Source of the DNA: Chara braunii
Lineage: Eukaryota; Streptophyta; Charophyceae; Charales; Characeae
Length of the DNA: 64,000 nt
Direction: 5' to 3'
NCBI GenBank assembly: GCA_003427395.1
Contig: BFEA01000776.1
Coordinates: forward strand, 362,879-426,878
Shown piece by piece: positions 10,601 through 22,142 of this stretch (position 1 is the first letter of the stretch; each line of letters opens with the position of its first letter). Position numbers and translations under genes: made by a program. The notes beneath the pieces were generated by a model. That model was not told the DNA's origin, did not search any database, and saw only the letters and a program-made list of their open reading frames with translations.

Positions 10601-11460
10601 ACCAGCCTACCTGGCTATGACAGTGTGAGGCCAGCACCGGCGGGATAGAAACAGTAGGGGTTTAACTGTGGGGCGAGAGCTGGTGTGGGCTAGAAGGGAA
10701 CGCGCCCAGGGATTGGCGGCGGGTTGCTGTGTTAGCAGCTTGTGGGTTGGGAAGGCTGCATAATTGTCATCTTATAAGAGTGGTATCCGTGGGGGCTGGC
10801 GGCTTTGATTGGCAGCTGTGCGCTGCTCTGCATTGCTGGATGCCGCGGGCCTACCGCTACTTATTGCGGCGGGCTGGTTGCACGTTGACAGTGAACGCTG
10901 TGTACTTTGCGCGACGCGGCTACGACGATTGCTGGGTGTATATGTGAAGCTGTTGCAGGCCGCCACTGTGTGTTACCAGTGCTCTTAAAGGTTGTTACAG
11001 GCTGCGGAGGCAGCAGGGGTCGGGCAAAGGGGGTTGTGGCTGTGATTTGAGGGTTCGTTAGGGGAGTTCGACTCAGCGATTGGACTACAGGTCGGCCGAG
11101 CTACTGCTGTGGCCGCCATTGCGGGGCCCTCAAACGCTGAAGGAATCAAGGCCCTCTCATGCAAACCTTAGTGTATCTTTCTAATTGAGTGTCTTACTCC
11201 TTGTCATCCTGTCCTTCCCACTCTAAGTCTGGTCCTTTGGCTCTGGGAGGAAGGCGGCAGGCGGGCGTGTGGCCCGTAACCCGCGCCAAGGCTTTTGTGG
11301 AAGGTTGCCCCACCGATTGCGGGAGCTCTACCGGGACTCAGGCGGAGTCCTGGAGACAGAGAACTGAGTGGTAAACCCTTGATTCCCTCTATAAACCCTA
11401 CTATAACCCCTACCTCTACATCTCTCTACGTTTGGCTGCGTGTATTGTCTGGATCCTGTA
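10601..11460. other. Intergenic, no gene recognised
   Basis: Mixed GC-leaning DNA with a few repeated words such as GTTGCAGGC and GTTACAGGC near 10950-11010. No coding frame with family features was seen. Confidence 0.4.
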
Positions 11461-11634
11461 CTCTGATTTTTGTTTGACTGTCAGGACTTAAGTCAGACTG
11501 AAGTAAAGGAGCGTGTGTGCAATCTCAGTTTTAGTTTTGTTGATTGCCTAAAAGCACATTGTGAACGAAATGGGTTGCATCGAGGGGGAGGTTGGGAGGA
11601 AGGCAGTATTGTGTGCAAGATGTCTGGGTCACTA

Positions 11635-12560
11635 AGGCTGGGAGGTCCCCTTAAGTTTGGGGAAGCCCAGCACTTTGTTTATTTTTGGTTTGTATGGAGC
11701 CTCAGGCCACTCTATAAGTTTAGGTAGCCTAAAGCTCTGGAGGCTGGGATGCCCTCATAAGTTTGGGGAGACCAAGTGTTATGAATTGCTTGGAGGGTTA
11801 GGACGCTCTATAAGTTAAGGTTTTCTGGCTGCTTTGACTTGTGAGGGGTTGACTATGGGTGGTTTTCAGGAACCCAAGGCGCTCTATAAGTTTAGGTACC
11901 TTGGGTTGCCTTGTTTTATTTGGGGCTCTCTCAGTTTCTTTGGTTCTGAACAAGGAGGTCTGAATCGCTCTATAAGTTTAGGTGATTCAGCCCTTCTCTT
12001 GTTTTGTTCCAAGGGAGTAATTATGGCAAGGGACAGGCTGCTCTATAAGCTTAGGTAGTCCATCCCACTGCCTCGCACTGATTGGATCAGAGAGAAACGA
12101 ATCTGGCTGAGGATCAGACTGCTCTATAAGTTTAGGTAGTCTGACCCAATACCTACACATGTTGGAACCCAATGGATATAACTTGGCTATATTGTATCTG
12201 CTATGCTATTATGAACAGGCTAGTCAGGCCGCTCCATAAGTTTAGGTAGCCTGACTATAGCTTATCACAACTGAAGAAAGTATAACTAGGAGATATAACT
12301 GGAGGTAAATTTGGGTAGGCTGAGCAATGTTCTAAGTTGAGCGGCTCAGCCTTATGTCCCTTTGAAGACTAAGTTTAGAGAGGTATATATAAGTTGGCTA
12401 TTTAAACAGTTCAGGGCGACTTGAGTGGTTTAGTCATATGCCCAAAGAAGAGAAAAGTAGTTGTGCCCTCTGTTTGTGTATACTTGGCTGAGTCGGACCG
12501 CTCTATAAGTTTAGGTATTCTAACTTTAGGCCTGACTAAGTTTAGGTGCCCTGACCTATG
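11635..12560. repeat. Hairpin array: conserved loop GCTCTATAAGTTTAGGT with variable self-complementary stems
   Basis: About ten units spaced 75 to 110 bp. Each has the 17-base core GCTCTATAAGTTTAGGT (or a close variant) flanked by arms that differ from unit to unit but pair with each other. Clear examples: AACCCAAGG/CCTTGGGTT (11871-11907), CTGAATC/GATTCAG (11960-11990), TCAGACT/AGTCTGA (12114-12144), TAGTCAGGC/GCCTGACTA (12221-12257), AGGCTGAGC/GCTCAGCCT (12317-12352). Weaker ones include GGGACAGGCT/AGTCCATCCC (12030-12066) and a GU-rich stem at about 11797-11828. Stem sequences change while pairing is kept, as in a structural RNA or a hairpin element. No protein is encoded and no known RNA family is recognised. 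Confidence 0.8.
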
Positions 12561-12789
12561 TCTTATGTAAGTTGGGTATTAGGGGATAACTCATTGAAAG
12601 GTCATGAACTATTGTTTGCTCAGATTGGCTTGGGGATGGTGAGAGTACTTACCTTTGTGGTCTGGCCTGCATGTGGCTGAGTGAGGTTACTACTTGGTCT
12701 GGGTTTCAGGTTGACAGGTAGTTGCTTTAGAGGCTCGCCACGTGCTAGAGCGATAGGAGTTAGGTCAATTCCTGCATTTTCTGGGCTAA

Positions 12790-13400
12790 GTTTTTTTGCT
12801 TAGATCGATTCTCGCATTTTCTGGGATCTTTTGTTATCCTTGGCCTTGTATAATCTCTGCAAGCTACTTTCTCTACGGGAAGCGCTGCCGAAATTTCTAC
12901 AAATCCAAGGAGTTAGTCAACTTTTGACTTGTCAAAATTCAACTTATCTGCTCTCTTTATCTGACTTAGTAAGAATTTGTAAAGTCTCATTTTCTAAAGG
13001 GAGTGCTGCCCAAATTTTTGCTAATTCAGGAAGTTAGACAAAATTGAACTTTGAGAAGTCAAAGTTGTTTTCAGGTTTTGGACTTAGCTTTGTATAAACT
13101 TTGGAATAACACTTTCCTAAGGGGAGTGCTGCCGAAATTTCTGCAAAAATAATATCTAAATCGAACTCAAGTTGTCTTTTGAGTTCATATCTGACTTAAT
13201 ATAAATATGAGAAGTCTCCATTTCTAGAGAAAGTGTTGTCCAACTTTCTATTAATTCAGGGAGTTAGACAAAATTTGACTTTCCAGAGTTGGAGTTTATT
13301 TCTGCTTTCATATTTGGGTTGATATAAATTCTGAAAAGACACTTTTCCTACGGGAAGCGCTGCCAAAATTTCCTTGATTTACAGGAGTTAGATTATATTT
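12790..13400. repeat. Tandem repeat of ~120 bp, five units, with internal hairpins
   Basis: The block GGGAGTGCTGCCGAAATTTCT recurs near 12877, 12999, 13120, 13229 and 13350, followed in most units by CAGGAGTTAGACAAAATT-like sequence. Between the blocks, units 1 to 3 carry short hairpins with different stems: TTTTGAC/GTCAAAA (12922-12937), AACTTTGA/TCAAAGTT (13047-13066) and GAACTCAA/TTGAGTTC (13163-13186). Units 4 and 5 pair poorly. It directly follows the other hairpin array. Confidence 0.8.
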
Positions 13401-14100
13401 TGACAGGTGGCGATTCTAGCGATCCACCCTGGATAGGGGAGAACTGCCATCAGTCCACCTTTGCTTTGGGCACTGGTTTAGAGGTAGACTTAGACTTAGT
13501 TGGCACTGGTTGGGAGAGAATGTGCTATGGAGGTTCATCCCCCATATACTGATGATTTAGCGTGGGCATTTAACCTATCTTGTGTTAGAGGTCCTTTGGG
13601 GTGTCTGATTCAAAGATCAAGACTAGATTCAGCTTGATCCTTGGAGGATCGTCTTCTCTTATCACTAATAACAGGTCGGCTGCCGATTCGTCGATCTTCG
13701 ACTCAATTTCAACTCATTCCCCATACTCAACCTAAAAGGCTTTAGCCCTGGTGGTTTTTACTGTTTGTTAAGGGTTTCACCCGGACTTTTATTGAATAAC
13801 CATTTAACAACGGTACTGAGTATTTAATTGAGGTTTGTTGGACTGGCAGTTGGGGCTTGCATGGCTAAAGCGAAGGGGTATGAGCATAGAGAATGGTTGG
13901 GGTTGACTCCGTGTAGTGCGTGTTTTGTCGCTTGATTCTTGGTGTGGTTGCAGGTATGTCCTGTGGCTCGGATTTGGATTTGGGCTGCCTGCGATTCCAT
14001 ATACATATACATGGTTGTGAGGAGTCTCACTGTGCCTGTGAGAAGTGATCGTCATAACTCTATCCCCCTTCCGTATGTGTGCGTGGATATACGTATGATG
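13401..14100. other. Intergenic, no gene recognised
   Basis: Ordinary mixed-composition sequence between the ~120-bp tandem repeat and the next structured region. I see nothing supportable here. Confidence 0.4.
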
Positions 14101-15180
14101 AGTGTTCGGGAGGCCTAAGGGGCCATGTTAACAACCGCGTGAGAGTTGGGATTGAGGGACAGGGAAGACCCTCCCTTCTCCCAATTTGCGTCTTGGGGCT
14201 TTCTTAGTCGGACGTTGGTCCTGGGCCGGGATTCGAGGTCCTTGTCCAGGACATTCCAAGCCCTAGGCCCTGAAGAGGAGGAGCCTCCCCTTGCATAGAG
14301 CCTATTTACTTTGGTCAGCGGGACACTCCACCTGAAAGGCGGGAACGTCGCGAGGGCCGAATGACGTGTCCTTCAGCCGTTTAATATCGTGCGGGGTAAC
14401 TTCTCGCGATGAGTTCCTTCGGCCATTCAATATCGCGAGGCCTAAGCCGCGGTTATCACATGTGATTGGCATCAGTGGTTGGCATAGGGTTGGCCTGCGG
14501 CCCCGCAGTTTTATATCAGAGCCCTGCGAGAGACGCCTCGCCGCCCCCGGCGTCTAAGAGTTATGGGACCGCCGGGCTTGCGTGTAGGCGCAACACTTGG
14601 GATTATTATAGGCCGTCGGCACCGCCCATAGAGGGGAAGTGTATCCCAAGGCCATGAGTTTTTGTTTTAAGGGCCAGGAGACCTTTGTTCTATCCCCTCT
14701 TCTTGGGTTCGTGCGAGTCTTGTTGCTTCTTAGAGATTTTTATGGTTCGACGTTGTAGTCCGTGGCAGCCGTCGAAGTCAAACCCCTTGACTTTCGCCCT
14801 GGCCCCGGGGAGGACTCACCCCTAGGGCCGCGAGAGACGACTACCACCACAGGCATGGGCCTGTGTACCATCCACTCTGCATAAGGGTGCACAAGAGCGT
14901 GTGTGGTCTTCAACCACGCATGGCGGTTGTCCAGCGTCGAGAGATTAACCCTCAAGGCGCGTGTCAGCCGACACTTAGGTATCTAACGCGACCCTCGAGG
15001 TTAACGAGGACCGCACGAGCATGGGTACCACGTGGTACGCCATCGTTGCGACCGCTTGCGTGCGCTTGCATCGCGAGTCGATATGAGTTAGCCCTGCGTC
15101 CGCGCGATTTTTATACTAAGTCTCGTGCGCGACGCCTATCCGATTTCCGCGTCGAAAAGTTTTGGGATGGCTACTGAGGG
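14100..15180. repeat. Two diverged copies of a hairpin-rich unit
   Basis: Copy 1 (about 14340-14590) and copy 2 (about 14900-15190) share a backbone: GCCTGCG, then TTTTATA, AGAG/AAGT, then AAGAGTTATGGGACCGC versus AAAAGTTTTGGGATGGC. Matching positions hold palindromes of different sequence: ATCACATGTGAT versus GTACCACGTGGTAC, AGACGCC/GGCGTCT versus CGACGC/GCGTCG, and CTGCGG/CCGCAG versus GCG/CGC. A separate hairpin TTGGGA-GAGGG/CCCTC-TCCCAA lies at about 14145-14190. No protein or known RNA family is recognised. Confidence 0.55.
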
Positions 15181-17529
15181 GCTAGGAGCGTTGTCACGTT
15201 GTTTGTGTCGCATTGTTCGTGTGGTGTCGTTTCGTGCGTATGTGTGTGTGTGTTTTATTTTTGTGTTCGTAGAGTGGTGTGCGCGTGGTCCGTGGGATGC
15301 GTTCTAGTCGACCGGCGTCGAGCCGCGCTTGGGGCTTCAACCCCCCCAAGATGTCGGTTCGCGTGCGGGTCCGATAAGCATACTACCGCACGTACCCCCT
15401 ATGCTACAGCGAACGAGAAACGCCCCCGGCTGGTCCACCCTGTGCGATTGCAACCGAGTAGCTTTCGTATTGTGGACTGGTAGCTCGGCGGGGATACGCC
15501 CACCGAAGGGAGGTGACAGTTCCCGTAGTGGAGGTAAGTTGTGCCTCGCGTAAGCCCTATCCTGCCGTAGGGGCTCGAGAGAGGTATGGCTGGCGCACTC
15601 GGCCGAAGCGGCTTAAGGAAGCTCCTTTTGTTCGTTCGTGGCGAGGTTGGTCCAACTCCTGCGTGACGCGGCCGAGAGGGTCAAGCGTTGCCGCGTGCGG
15701 TGCCGGGCCGATGCGCGCGACAGCGGGATCCTATTTAGCATGCATCCACATGTCGATCACAACGATCCTACCGTCTCGTCGGAGACAAGTCCACCAGGCA
15801 ATCGTCTCATCATCCAAGCATTCTCATCGAACCTCATAGACATTCATCAAAGAAGGTGCGAAAATTGCAGCCATACATTACTCAATTCTCTGTGTGCTCT
15901 GCATCCCTGCCCCGTTATTCCTTTGACTAATTAAGCACCAGCCTACCAAACAACCATCTCATTCCTCGTATGCGAGAGATCGACTAACATCCATAACCAT
16001 TCAAGTCATAAAGAGAGTAGGTAGGGAGGAAAAAACGTGGAGCAGACGAGAACGACAAGATAGATGAAGATTACACGAAGATCCAATGATGAAAAAGAGT
16101 GTCCGGCTCAACTGTCGTTGAACTGAACTCACACCGAGGAATAGATTCGAGACAAGGAGGCGCATCAGCCGTGAAGTTCCACTATAGCCGTCGGCCACTC
16201 ATCCACTCAACTCTGATCACTATCCTTGTACATGCACTGACGATCCCGACCGTCACGTGCCACCTTCCACCGCTGCGATCGTCACCCCGCCGACTTAGTC
16301 TCTGCACGGCTTGCCCGGATCCCACAGTCCGTCGTGGCGATCTGGCGCACAGTCGGCCAGACTACAGTCAGCCCGTCGGGACTTTTTGACTCACACTCCA
16401 CACGTACCATCTAGCCACTACTTCCCGGAAGTTGGCAGACGAGTTGAGAGAGAGATTTGCGGGCGCGCTTGCGAAATTTGTAGTTGCGGGAAAGGAGATA
16501 GATACGAGGGAGGATAAAGATTGAGGCAGGGAAGGGTGAGGGAGGACTTGGGGACAATCGCCCGGCGAAAGCCATGTTGATCCATCTAAGTCCGATCGTA
16601 GCCAATCAAAGTCGTCGCGTAATAGGAGTTTCCCCTTTCACGACACTTCTCCGTGGCTAGATAAAATGAAGAGAGGATCAACCGGGTCCTTGGGTGTAGG
16701 ACTTAGAGTGGGAGGAAGAAGGGTGCGAAGGATAGTGCGAAACAGATCCAAGATTTAGATGATCAAGAAAGAGAAAAGGCGCTCTAGGCGAGAGAGAGGG
16801 AAAAACGGTTACAAAGTGAGAGTGCGCGCGGACATGAAGGGAGCGTCGAAGATTGCAAGGGGAGCAGAGAGGGGGAAGTTTGCATGCATGGCACCGATCA
16901 GGAATGCAAAAAAAGGCACCGAAAGAGTTACAGCTTTCTAAGTCCTATGCTAATTCAAAAATTGAAATCATCATACCCGGTGTCGAGTAGGCGTGGGGAA
17001 AAGAAAGTCCTACGTCTATTCGTATTTCTACAAAATTCCCAAAGTTTTCCACGACGTGGTCGAGAATATTCACGCACAAAAAAGACACGTTGGGTTCCGT
17101 TCATTCCGGGATTTCTAACCGTCGAGCGAAATTCCTATCGCGCTCGCTAAGGCGCGCGTAATTCCCATGCATTTCCCAAATTATAAAAACGGAATTTCAA
17201 GAATCAATGAGACTGAAAACACGGGTCTCAGCAAGGCACCTTTAATCAAAAAAACAGAGAGGAGCCTTGTTGGCCTGAGCACGATTTGAAAAGAAAAAGA
17301 GAGAGGAGGGGTCCGAAACATGGCGCAGGCTGAGAAGCTGGTACGTCACAAACAGACGTACTCATGATTCCACACACTTCCGGTTCCATTGAAATACCCC
17401 TGATATTGATAGGCGTACAATCGTTAGTGTAAGCAATTCCTTAACCTTGGCATCAACACCACTGTTAAAACCTCTCCAATTAGTAAGGCAATCAACAATA
17501 ATCCAAAGATTCTGAATAGTGAACCCACT
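15181..17529. other. Long intergenic stretch without recognisable gene
   Basis: About 2.3 kb of unique-looking DNA. Short hairpins occur (for example TTGGGG/CCCCAA near 15330), but no coding frame with domain features, no RNA gene and no terminal repeats were seen. Confidence 0.4.
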
Positions 17530-18262
17530 TCACTCTGCAATCTGGGTATCATCACTTTTCGTCTCGACTTCTGGTTGTGCTTCATTTGAAGTCTCACCTT
17601 CTCCTTCATCATCAGTGTCATACGCGACTCGTGTCCAGTGTGCTGCTATATCAAAGATCGCCTTGAACTTACTGTTATAGGCAATTCCTTCATCTTTACA
17701 CGTGTTATGTAGTACCAAGGCATCCAAGCACTTCAGTTCACGCATTACTTGCTTCTCAAACTTCAAACGTCTGACGGCTCCAACAGAAGCCAAAATCTTC
17801 TTATTCCTGATGGAACTTGGGGTCTTCCTTGGTGTGGGGTTCTTGGTCTTGTTCCCGGTCTTCGATCGTGTGAAACATGTCGACAGGTTAACATGTTCAC
17901 TCACCTTGATTGGTGTCCGCTTAGGTGGTAACTCCATGGGAGGACTGTCTTCGAAGACAGGTTCCTCCCTTCGTTTCTACTTCTCATTAATACAAAGGTT
18001 GCGAGTCCTGGCGCTCAGCTCCTCAGTCTCGCTGCTGCTTGCGCTGCTTTCTGAATCACTGCTCCCATGACACACTTGTTTCCGTTTCACTTTCGTCACC
18101 GCTATGCACAACTCACTGATAGCATCACGTATCTCGTGCTTGATACCGGCACACACATCTTCACGTAGTTCCCCCACTTGCATCGCTAACTTGATATCCA
18201 GCTCCTTCATTTTTTCAACACGCTCAGCTTCCCGATGACTCTTCTCCTCTTTGCACTTCTTC
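17530..18262 (-). pseudogene. Zinc-knuckle/SAP-like protein, C-terminal part (split by a retrotransposon)
   Basis: Minus-strand continuation of the protein that begins at 27536. After the insertion it resumes in frame as KKCKEEKSHREAERVEK, a charged coiled-coil stretch, then a Ser/Glu-rich segment (SDSESSASSSETEE). A shifted frame (17937 to 17530) carries a basic region and a SAP-like helix pair, ELKCLDALVLHNTCKDEGIA then KAIFDIAAHWT, and ends at 17530. SAP-like modules bind DNA. Together with the N-terminal CCHC knuckle this looks like the nucleic-acid-binding ORF that accompanies Penelope-like elements in some algae (recollection, not verified). It is disrupted by the insertion at 18263-27074 and by a frameshift. 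Confidence 0.55.
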
Positions 18263-19275
18263 TGCAATGAGCCTAGACGTGATGATACTCGTCAACATTA
18301 CCAGTCCATATGATTATCGATCTGCCGATGAATGACAAAAATCGCAAAAGTGTGTGATGATAGAATGAGGTGAGAATCATACACAGACGAAGGAGGAGAG
18401 AGGGAGAATACACAAAGGAGAGAGAAGAAGACAACAGCCCACTTCTACTTCGGGTTCCTCCTCCTCCTNCACTTCTACTTCGGGTTCCTCCTCCTCCTCG
18501 CCACCTCATCAATCAATAGACTGAATACAATGTCTGAAGTTCTTCCTCAAGGTGCCATGTGGCATGTCAATCTGTCTACATCAGCAAATGAAGAGTATCG
18601 TCATCAACCAGGTACGTATCCTCGATAACCACAGTCTTGATCTCCTTCCGAGATGACGAAGAATCAGAACAGCCTCATCAATCACGCAGCCCACCACGTC
18701 ATCAACATATACAGGTGGCAGCGGCCACGTCAGCAATGGCGCATGGCAGCTACCACGTCAGCATGCCCAGAAGACCATCACCAGTCAGCACCATGCCAGC
18801 CAGCAGCGCCTTACCGTCCTCCTCTGCCACCGTAGAGCTGGCGTCAAGATAATGTCGCAATGTCACGCGTTAGCATTCACGCAAGACTGAATGCTCTCCA
18901 ACTAGTAAGTCAACTCTTAAATAGCGTGGATGCGGGGTCTGGACCCCGGGTGCTGAAGTCCTGCACCATCCAGATCTCGATATGAATGAGGGCCCAGATT
19001 GGCCACAGACTGTATTCCTCCCGCCGTGAATGTTGTTTGGGTACCTGCACACAACAAGTGAATGTATCCGACCATAGGCCTGGGCATGGTACCTGTGACT
19101 CTATAGTTGACTTTGACTGTTGCATTTCCTTTGTGCCTCGTTCGGTCACACAGCCTCCTCGATAAACTCAGGCTGGGCATGTCTCGGTCACATAGCCCGG
19201 CACAGACAACTGAGTCTGCGTCTTACCAGGGGCAAAGTTCTGAGCCCCGGTCTGCTGCTGAAAAGGGTTACAGCA
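18263..19275 (-). repeat. 3' LTR of the chromovirus
   Basis: Nearly the same sequence as 25965-27074, including the CACTTCTACTTCGGGTTCC motif (tandemly doubled here around an ambiguous base at 18469) and the block rich in CCACGTCAGC. A purine-leaning GGCAGGAA precedes it on the minus strand, in the place of the polypurine tract. Confidence 0.9.
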
Positions 19276-19315
19276 TTCCTGCCGACCCAAATTTTGAGTT
19301 CCCTCGCAGAAACAT

Positions 19316-20262
19316 TTAAGACTTCAACCCACGTTCATAAGCAGAGACAATATCAGGAGCAGATTCAAGGAGCTCTCTTTTACTAAACCATCTGTCCTCC
19401 GATGGTTTCTGACTTTTAAAACGAACCTTGAATTGCTTCTGGAATTGTCCTCGTGCACCTGTAGAGAAGAACCCTTGTTCTATAATTCGGTTCACTTCAT
19501 ATCCACCATCCATATCTGGCGGTATCATAGATGGTCTATGGGGGAATTCATCTCCTTCTATATAGGGTAGCAACTTAGACGCATGAAAAACAGAATAGGT
19601 CCTGAGATGAGGGGGTATATCAATCCTGTAAGACGGTCCCTCTGCATCTCCAATCACTTTAAGAACTTCCCAGGGTCCAAAATAGACATGCAGAAGTTTC
19701 TGAGAGACATTTTCTTCTAATGAAAACTCTTTAGACTTGACCCAGACCAGATCACCTTCTTTGAACGTTGGTGGTCTTCGATGCTTATTAGCTTGTTCGA
19801 TCATCCAGTCCTGAGCTTTCTTTAAGTTCTTTTTTACCTTTTTAATGTCTTCTTGAAACAATACTGCGTATTCGCGGGTCCCTGGAGGTAACCTAAGAAA
19901 TTGGTCCCTCGTCAATACATCAATGGGACGCTTAGGTTTCCACCCTTTATGCAGTGCGTTAGGTGTTCGTCCTGTAGAGGTATGAACACTACTATTATAT
20001 GCACTTGCTATCTTAGGTAAGTTCTCATCCCAATCTATTTTATCGGGTCTTACATACATGCACAGAAGTTGTTGGCACAAACGGTTCATTTGTTCACTCT
20101 TCCCATTCGTTTCAGGTGTCTACCTAACGACATGGTTAGACGTGTACCATATGCCTCCATTAGCTTTTGCCATGGCATACTTGTGAAACTGGTATCGCGG
20201 TCAGGTACAATGGATAAAGGGAAACCATACTCAGTCACCCATCGCATATGAAACTTTTGGAT
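19316..20262 (-). pseudogene. Integrase core, C-terminal GPY/F module and chromodomain-like tail
   Basis: 20262 to 20090 encodes the second half of the integrase core, with VPDRDTSF holding the second catalytic aspartate and, after a one-base slip, the segment with the catalytic glutamate before NRLCQQLL. The 257-codon frame 20089 to 19316 follows: WDENLPKIASAYNSSVH, FKEGDLVWVKSKEFS, and the GPY/F-type HVYFGPWEVLKVIG, then YEVNRIIEQ, FKVRFKSQ and RWFSKRELL-SAPDIVSAYE. The last part has the outline of a degenerate chromodomain, which in chromoviruses directs insertion to heterochromatin. It ends just before the 3' LTR. Confidence 0.85.
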
Positions 20263-21368
20263 CACAAGTTCCGTTCTAGCTTTTCGGGTAAGGGAATGAA
20301 CATAGCATATTTAGAGAAACGATCCACAATTACCATTACCTGGCTATTGCCATTTCGACTTTTGGTGAGACTCATGAAATCCATGGAGATAGACTCACCN
20401 NGTTCGCTTGGAATTNGTAACGGTCTGAGAAGACCAAGTGGATTCTCATGCGAGGGTTTGTTTCTCTGACACACAAGACAAGTNCGAACATAAGTNANTA
20501 CATCCTCTTTCAATCCCTTCCNTTCAAAGCGTTCTNTAACTTCNGCGTAGGTTTTCTTGAAACCAAAATGACCTTNGGNGTCGTGACATTCCCCAATAAT
20601 CAGACTTTTGATTTCTTCTTGGTGAGGAATACACAATCGTTGTTCAGTTTGGTCTAACAAGAAAAGCAAACCATCAGTTATCTTATAGTTGGGAAGTAGA
20701 CTCGGGTGTTTCGCAAGGACATCCATAATAGGTTTCCATATAGGATCATTAAAATAGCCTTGGCGAATTCTATCTTTCAGATCATTCCCAATGTCTAGGT
20801 AAGAGACAATGGCACCAAAGAAATCACATCTTCTAGACAATGCATCTGCAACCACGTTACACTTACCTTTGATAGTGTTCAACTCAAAATCAAAAGTATC
20901 AATGAATGCAGACCATCGTACTAGCTTATCAGAGAGTCTAGGTTGTGTCTTTATCCAGTTCAGGGTAGAGTGGTCCGAATACACAGTGAAGTGTCTCCCT
21001 AATAGATAGTGTTTCCAGGTGTCTAAGGCACAGACTGACGCATACAATTCCCTTTCAGAAGTAGAATTGGCAACCTTTTCAGATGGCAATCGTGCAGACA
21101 TAAACTCAATTAGTCTGAAACCATTGTCGTCGTTCTGTTGAAGAACTGCGCCAATCCCATACTGACTTGCATCAGTGGTGACAATAAAGGGCAGAGATGG
21201 ATCAGCAATTTTCAGAACAGGGTAGTGAGTCAGAGCGTATTTTACCTTTTTGAACGAGGACTCACAATCCTTGTCCCACAACCAGATCGTCCCTTTCTTT
21301 AACAACCTTCTCATTGGTGCAGCGATCAATGAGAAGTTCCTGACAAACTTCCTATAGTAGATTGTCAA
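20262..21368 (-). pseudogene. RNase H and integrase N-terminal region of the chromovirus
   Basis: A 368-codon minus-strand frame. It starts with the RT-RNase H connection (YYRKFVRNFS, WLWDKDCESSF), then RNase H with TTDASQYGIGAVLQQ, the SERELYA glutamate, VYSDHSTLNW and CNVVADALSRR. Next is the integrase zinc domain (CHD..GHFG..KTY, TCLVCQRNK) and the first catalytic aspartate in SMDFM followed by VDRFSKYAMFIP. Several N bases at 20400-20580 leave residues undetermined. The frame ends at 20262 where a slip puts the rest of the integrase in another frame. Confidence 0.9.
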
Positions 21369-21410
21369 GCCAAAAAAAGATCGTAACTCAGTTACAGACT
21401 TAGGTTGTGA

Positions 21411-22052
21411 TCAGTCTCTAATTGCTGATATTTTTTTTTTTTCAGGTCTGAGGCCATCCTGGTGCACTATATGTCCTAAGTATAAAACTTCAGACTTAGC
21501 GAACTCAGACTTCTTCGGGTTGATTTTGAAGTTGTCTTCTCGCAACTTACGTAAAACCAGACGAAGATGCTTCTCGTGTTCTTCTAATGTTTTACTATAT
21601 ACGAGAATGTCATCCAGATAGACGATGACGAACTGATCCAACCATTGACGAAATAATTCGTCCATTGACCGTCGGAATGTAGCAGGAGCATTCGTCAATC
21701 CGAAGGGCATTACCATAAACTCATAATGGTCATACCTGGTCCGGAAGGCAATCTTGTGTTGGTCTGCAAGTTCAACTTCGCTCTGATGGTACCCAGACTT
21801 CAGATCAATTTTACTGAAGTACTTGCATCTCTGTAGTTAGTCAAGTAAATCGTCGATGCGAGGGAGTGGTTCGGCATTCTTGACAGTGACGGCATTCAAC
21901 TCTCGGTAGTCAATACATAGACGTAATTCACCTTCTTTTTTGGGCACAAACAAAACAGGTGCTCCATAAGAAGATAAACTAGGGCGAATCCATCCCTTGT
22001 CAGTAAGGTCCTGCAGTTGTTTCTTTAACTCCTCAAGTTTCTCGGAAGACAT
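21411..22052 (-). pseudogene. Reverse transcriptase of the chromovirus
   Basis: Minus strand. The first part (22052 to 21837) has [40 protein letters not shown] and LPRIDDLLD, and stops at a TAA where related proteins have a glutamine. The second part has YFSKIDLKSGYHQ, MPFGLTNAPATF, the catalytic VYLDDILVYS and YLGHIVHQDGLRP. It ends at 21411 in a TGA in place of the tryptophan codon before SQPKSVTELRSF. Catalytic aspartates are present, but the two stops make it non-coding as a whole. A T10 run at 21431 adds Lys residues not usual in the family. Confidence 0.92.
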
Positions 22053-22142
22053 TCGATAGATATGGCCCCTGGGAATCTTACTACCCGGAATAATCTCAAT
22101 GGTGTGCTTTACAGCACGTTCAGTAATTCCGGTGGGTTAATT

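Noticed and set aside
11635-12560. CRISPR-like array
   Set aside because: The conserved part is only 17 bases, spacing is irregular, the sequence next to each core is self-complementary, and the genome is eukaryotic. The data fit a hairpin array, not spacers.
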